The notes beneath the pieces are model-generated. The model did no database searches, was not told the origin of the DNA, and worked only from the letters and a program-made list of their open reading frames with translations. Positions 14,553-16,600 of a stretch of 16,600 nt of DNA are shown here, piece by piece. Where the stretch lies: NCBI GenBank assembly GCA_902496455.1, contig CABVAY010000040.1, positions 1 through 16,600 on the forward strand, given 5' to 3'. Source of the stretch: an uncultured Collinsella sp. (lineage in GTDB: Bacteria; Actinomycetota; Coriobacteriia; Coriobacteriales; Coriobacteriaceae). Each line of letters begins with the position of its first letter. Positions within the stretch are counted from its first letter, which is position 1. The position numbers and the translations under genes were made by a program.

Positions 14553-15512
14553 CTACTTCCAACGAAGCAGATAGCCACCTATATCCAGACCGGCGCCAAA
14601 TCCAACCAAGGCGATGGTGTCGCCCGTGTGAAGTGCACCGGCGTTTGCCAGCCGGTCGAGGGCAAGCGGAATGCATGCGCTCGAAATGTTGCCGGTCTCG
14701 CGCAGCGTTCGAACCACGCGCTCGTCTGGCACGCCGAGGCGCTTGACCGCCTGACTCAGGATTCGTTCGTTAGCCTGATGGAATACAAAATGATCGATGT
14801 CCTCGACCGCGATACTCGCGTCGCAGGCGAGCTTGTTGACCGTGTCGCAGATGGCGTTGACGCCGAACTTGAACACGCGGCGGCCATTCATGAACAGCAC
14901 GCTCGCGCTATCTGCGGAAGCCTTAAACGGCGAGGTGCCGACCAGACCGGAAACGCGCAACGTCTCGACGTCGGGCGCCGTCGAAAGCTCAACGGCAAGG
15001 GGACTGTCTCCCCCAGCCTCAATCACTGCGGCGCCTGCCCCATCGCCAAAGAGCACGCAGGTGGCACGGTCGGTCCAGTCGAGCGCGCGCGTCATCTGCT
15101 CGGCAGCAACGACAAGCACGCGCTCGGCGCGACCGCGGGCGATATAGCCCTCGGCGACATCGAGCGCAAATACGAAGCCGGCACAAGCCGCCGAGACATC
15201 GAAGGCAGGGCACGTCGCGCCTAGTCGCTCAGCAACGGCACACGCCTCAGCGGGAACAAGGTGGTCACCCGTCGTCGTCGAACAGACGATCAGATCCAGC
15301 TGGCTCGCGTCGATTCCGGACACCTGGAGTGCCCGCTCACTCGCCGCTACGGCAAGGTCGTCAAGTGACTCGGTGGTGCAGACGTGGCGGCTCTTGATAC
15401 CCGTGCGGGTAAAAATCCACTCATCCGAGGTATCGAGGAACTCAGACAGCTCGTCATTGGAAACACTGCGTTCAGGAAGAGCCGAGCCTGTTCCAAGAAT
15501 CGTGAAACCCAT
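14553..15512 (-). CDS. fabH: Beta-ketoacyl-ACP synthase III
   Basis: The 319-aa product has the KAS III triad: Cys110 in FDVSAACAGF, His245 in FVFHQANERI and Asn275 in ETGNISSA. It condenses a short acyl-CoA primer with malonyl-ACP and so starts each chain; its primer specificity sets straight- or branched-chain type, which cannot be read here. The ATG at 15512 has an ideal AAAGGAGG, and homologues start at this position; longer in-frame starts run into the operator region. It is the first gene of the operon and faces birA across a 176-bp control region. No fabT or fapR repressor gene precedes it, unlike many Firmicutes clusters. Confidence 0.97.
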   Translation of the reverse strand: MGFTILGTGSALPERSVSNDELSEFLDTSDEWIFTRTGIKSRHVCTTESLDDLAVAASERALQVSGIDASQLDLIVCSTTTGDHLVPAEACAVAERLGATCPAFDVSAACAGFVFALDVAEGYIARGRAERVLVVAAEQMTRALDWTDRATCVLFGDGAGAAVIEAGGDSPLAVELSTAPDVETLRVSGLVGTSPFKASADSASVLFMNGRRVFKFGVNAICDTVNKLACDASIAVEDIDHFVFHQANERILSQAVKRLGVPDERVVRTLRETGNISSACIPLALDRLANAGALHTGDTIALVGFGAGLDIGGYLLRWK

Positions 15513-15529
15513 CACTAACCTCCTTTGAG

Positions 15530-15547
15530 TTGTTGACGTGTTTACAT
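15530..15547. promoter_or_regulatory. Rex-like operator, site 1 (proximal to fabH)
   Basis: The sequence TTGTTGACGTGTTTACAT fits the clostridial Rex consensus TTGTTAA-N4-TTAACAA at 11 of 14 defined positions. It lies just upstream of the fabH Shine-Dalgarno, downstream of the candidate fabH promoter. Binding here would block transcription elongation or initiation of the fab operon. Assignment to Rex is from the motif only; no rex gene is in the window. Confidence 0.5.
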
Positions 15548-15557
15548 CGACCAAGAG

Positions 15558-15584
15558 AGGATAACGCATTTCAGTCTTTGTTGA
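15558..15584 (-). promoter_or_regulatory. Candidate fabH operon promoter
   Basis: On the minus strand TCAACA (15579-15584) and TATCCT (15558-15563), preceded by TGCGT, could serve as -35 and extended -10, but the spacing is only about 15 bp and both boxes are weak. It falls between the two Rex-like sites, with the -35 inside site 2. The birA promoter is not clear; TTGACG in site 2 is a possible -35 without a good -10. Confidence 0.28.
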
Positions 15585-15595
15585 CGTGTTAACAT
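15578..15595. promoter_or_regulatory. Rex-like operator, site 2 (between fabH and birA promoters)
   Basis: The sequence TTGTTGACGTGTTAACAT matches TTGTTAA-N4-TTAACAA at 12 of 14 defined positions and is nearly palindromic. It is the better of the two sites, 48 bp from site 1 in the same orientation, and shares 17 of 18 bases with it. It overlaps the likely -35 of fabH and may also affect birA. Confidence 0.55.
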
Positions 15596-15688
15596 TAAAT
15601 TGTCCAAATGCGACAAAGGCTTCACATTGTGTCTATCTCTCGACACCATTGCGTCATTCACTTATTCAATAAGGAGGTAGCAGCCGCT

Positions 15689-16465
15689 ATGGATGCCCAA
15701 TTAACGATTGTCGACGTAACCGGATCGACCAACGATGACCTGCTCGAGGCAGGAAAACAGGGTGCGCCGCACGGCACAGGACTTGCCGCCCGCGCGCAAA
15801 CGGCAGGACGCGGCCGGCGCGGCCACAAGTGGGATTCAACCGCCGGCAACCTATTGCTTTCGATTGTCCTGCGTCCATGCGTTAATCCCGCAAAGTACTC
15901 TGGTCTTGCCGCCGTCAGCGGCCTAGCGGTGCTCGAAGCACTCGAAAAGCAGGGTCTTGCAAACGAGATTGGCCTCAAATGGCCCAACGACCTGGTCGCG
16001 CGAGGACGCAAACTCGGCGGCATTCTGGTCGAGGCCGCACGCGATAACGAAGGCAAACCTTTCGCCGTCTGCGGCATTGGTGTCAACGTAAACTACACGC
16101 CCCAAGAGGTGCCCGATGGCGGCCTGGCGGCAATTGGCCTCTCGGACCTCAACGAGAGCGTTCCCGCCGTCGACATGCTCCTCGATGAGGTCTATCACGC
16201 AGTTATAGACGCTGTAGATACCTGGGCAGAGCGCCTCAACGCCAAGGAAGAAGACGCCGGTCCGCTCGCGCCCGTCCACGACGAATATATCGCTCACCTC
16301 AATTGGATCGGGAAGCACGTTATCGCCCGCCCCCCCGCTGGAGACGAGCTGGCACGAGGCATATTTAGAACGGTCGACGATTGCGGCCGCGCATGCATTG
16401 AGACCGAGAGCGGCTTGTGCGTCTTCCACTTCGAAGAAGCATCCTTGCGCCCCCTGAGCGAATAG
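15689..16465 (+). CDS. birA: Biotin--[acetyl-CoA-carboxylase] ligase, class I (no DNA-binding domain)
   Basis: The 258-aa product is a biotin-protein ligase catalytic domain plus a C-terminal SH3-like domain (about 210-258). Motifs are GSTNDDLLEAG at 12-22, the adenylate-binding loop QTAGRGRRGHKWDS at 37-50, LKWPNDLV at 96-103, and KLGGILVEA at 108-116 with Lys108. It makes biotinyl-5'-AMP and transfers biotin to Lys123 of AccB, encoded in the divergent operon. There is no N-terminal winged helix, so it cannot repress transcription as E. coli BirA does. The ATG at 15689 follows AAGGAGG by about 11 bases, a slightly long spacing. It is the only plus-strand gene seen in the window. No clear terminator follows it. 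Confidence 0.95.
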   Translation: MDAQLTIVDVTGSTNDDLLEAGKQGAPHGTGLAARAQTAGRGRRGHKWDSTAGNLLLSIVLRPCVNPAKYSGLAAVSGLAVLEALEKQGLANEIGLKWPNDLVARGRKLGGILVEAARDNEGKPFAVCGIGVNVNYTPQEVPDGGLAAIGLSDLNESVPAVDMLLDEVYHAVIDAVDTWAERLNAKEEDAGPLAPVHDEYIAHLNWIGKHVIARPPAGDELARGIFRTVDDCGRACIETESGLCVFHFEEASLRPLSE

Positions 16466-16545
16466 GGCGCCGCAGCCGCCGGCTCGGCAGACGAATTCGC
16501 TATCCCAAAATCTAAACTCAAAACAAAAGGGCCCCGCTACCGTAA

Positions 16546-16600
16546 TGAACTGCACCCCAAAACTTGGACGGCTTAAATAAGAACTACGCCGCAAGGGGCT
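16546..16600. mobile_element. Probable terminal end of an IS3-family insertion sequence (cut by window edge)
   Basis: The segment starting TGAACTGCACCCCAAAACTT and continuing GGAC strongly resembles terminal inverted repeats of IS3-family (IS150-like) elements, which begin TG and carry a C-run, an A-run and TTGGAC. The rest of the element would lie beyond the window, so no transposase or second end can be checked. An unrelated intergenic sequence remains possible. Confidence 0.4.

Noticed and set aside
15530..15595. BirA-type biotin operator in the fabH/birA region
   Set aside because: BirA operators have TTGTTAAC and GTTAACAA half-sites about 15 bp apart; here the half-sites are only 2-4 bp apart, and the encoded BirA has no DNA-binding domain.
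1..16600. CRISPR arrays, tRNA or rRNA genes, prophage or toxin-antitoxin genes
   Set aside because: I saw no regularly spaced direct repeats, no tRNA-like T-loop motif in the gaps, and no coding region with such functions; gaps between genes are too short to hide more.

Overview
The window reads as a chromosomal segment of a moderately high-GC, Gram-positive-type anaerobe. My best guess is the class Coriobacteriia (a Collinsella-like genome). This rests on the combination of a Firmicutes-style fab/acc operon, a single-chain AccD-AccA, FabK as the enoyl reductase and GC-rich codon use; it is inference, not a database match. Nearly everything is on the minus strand. Only birA, at the right end, is on the plus strand.

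Layout, left to right. (1) 1-2652: the front part of the S10-type ribosomal protein operon, read leftwards as rplC-rplD-rplW-rplB-rpsS (rpsS cut by the window edge). rpsJ is not in front of rplC. A ~180-nt gap with a strong hairpin splits rplW from rplB. (2) 2653-3111: a 459-bp gene-free stretch. It holds a structured rplC leader with two good hairpins, a 26-nt motif repeated in the rplW-rplB gap, and a MITE-like or cruciform element with perfect 49-bp inverted arms around a concentric inner hairpin. (3) 3112-4932: a histidine-phosphatase-family protein and a cation-diffusion-facilitator exporter with a probable Mn-type site. (4) 5012-5045: a strong minus-strand intrinsic terminator. (5) 5084-15512: one long minus-strand operon, fabH-acpP-fabK-fabD-fabG-fabF-accB-fabZ-accC-accDA, followed 40 nt later by an orphan PTS EIIC gene just before that terminator. 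(6) 15513-15688: the divergent fabH/birA control region with two near-identical 18-bp palindromes that look like Rex (NADH/NAD+ sensor) operators. (7) 15689-16465: birA, a class I biotin-protein ligase without a DNA-binding domain. (8) From about 16546: what looks like the end of an IS3-family element running off the window.

How the genes fit together. AccB, AccC and AccDA make malonyl-CoA, and BirA biotinylates AccB. FabD moves malonyl to AcpP, FabH starts the chains, and FabF, FabG, FabZ and FabK elongate them. The window therefore encodes a nearly complete saturated type II fatty acid pathway plus its biotinylation enzyme. The main new-looking signals are the paired Rex-like operators over the fatty acid promoter, the repeated leader motif and structured RNA in the ribosomal protein operon, the 49-bp inverted-repeat element, and the sugar permease gene attached to the lipid operon.
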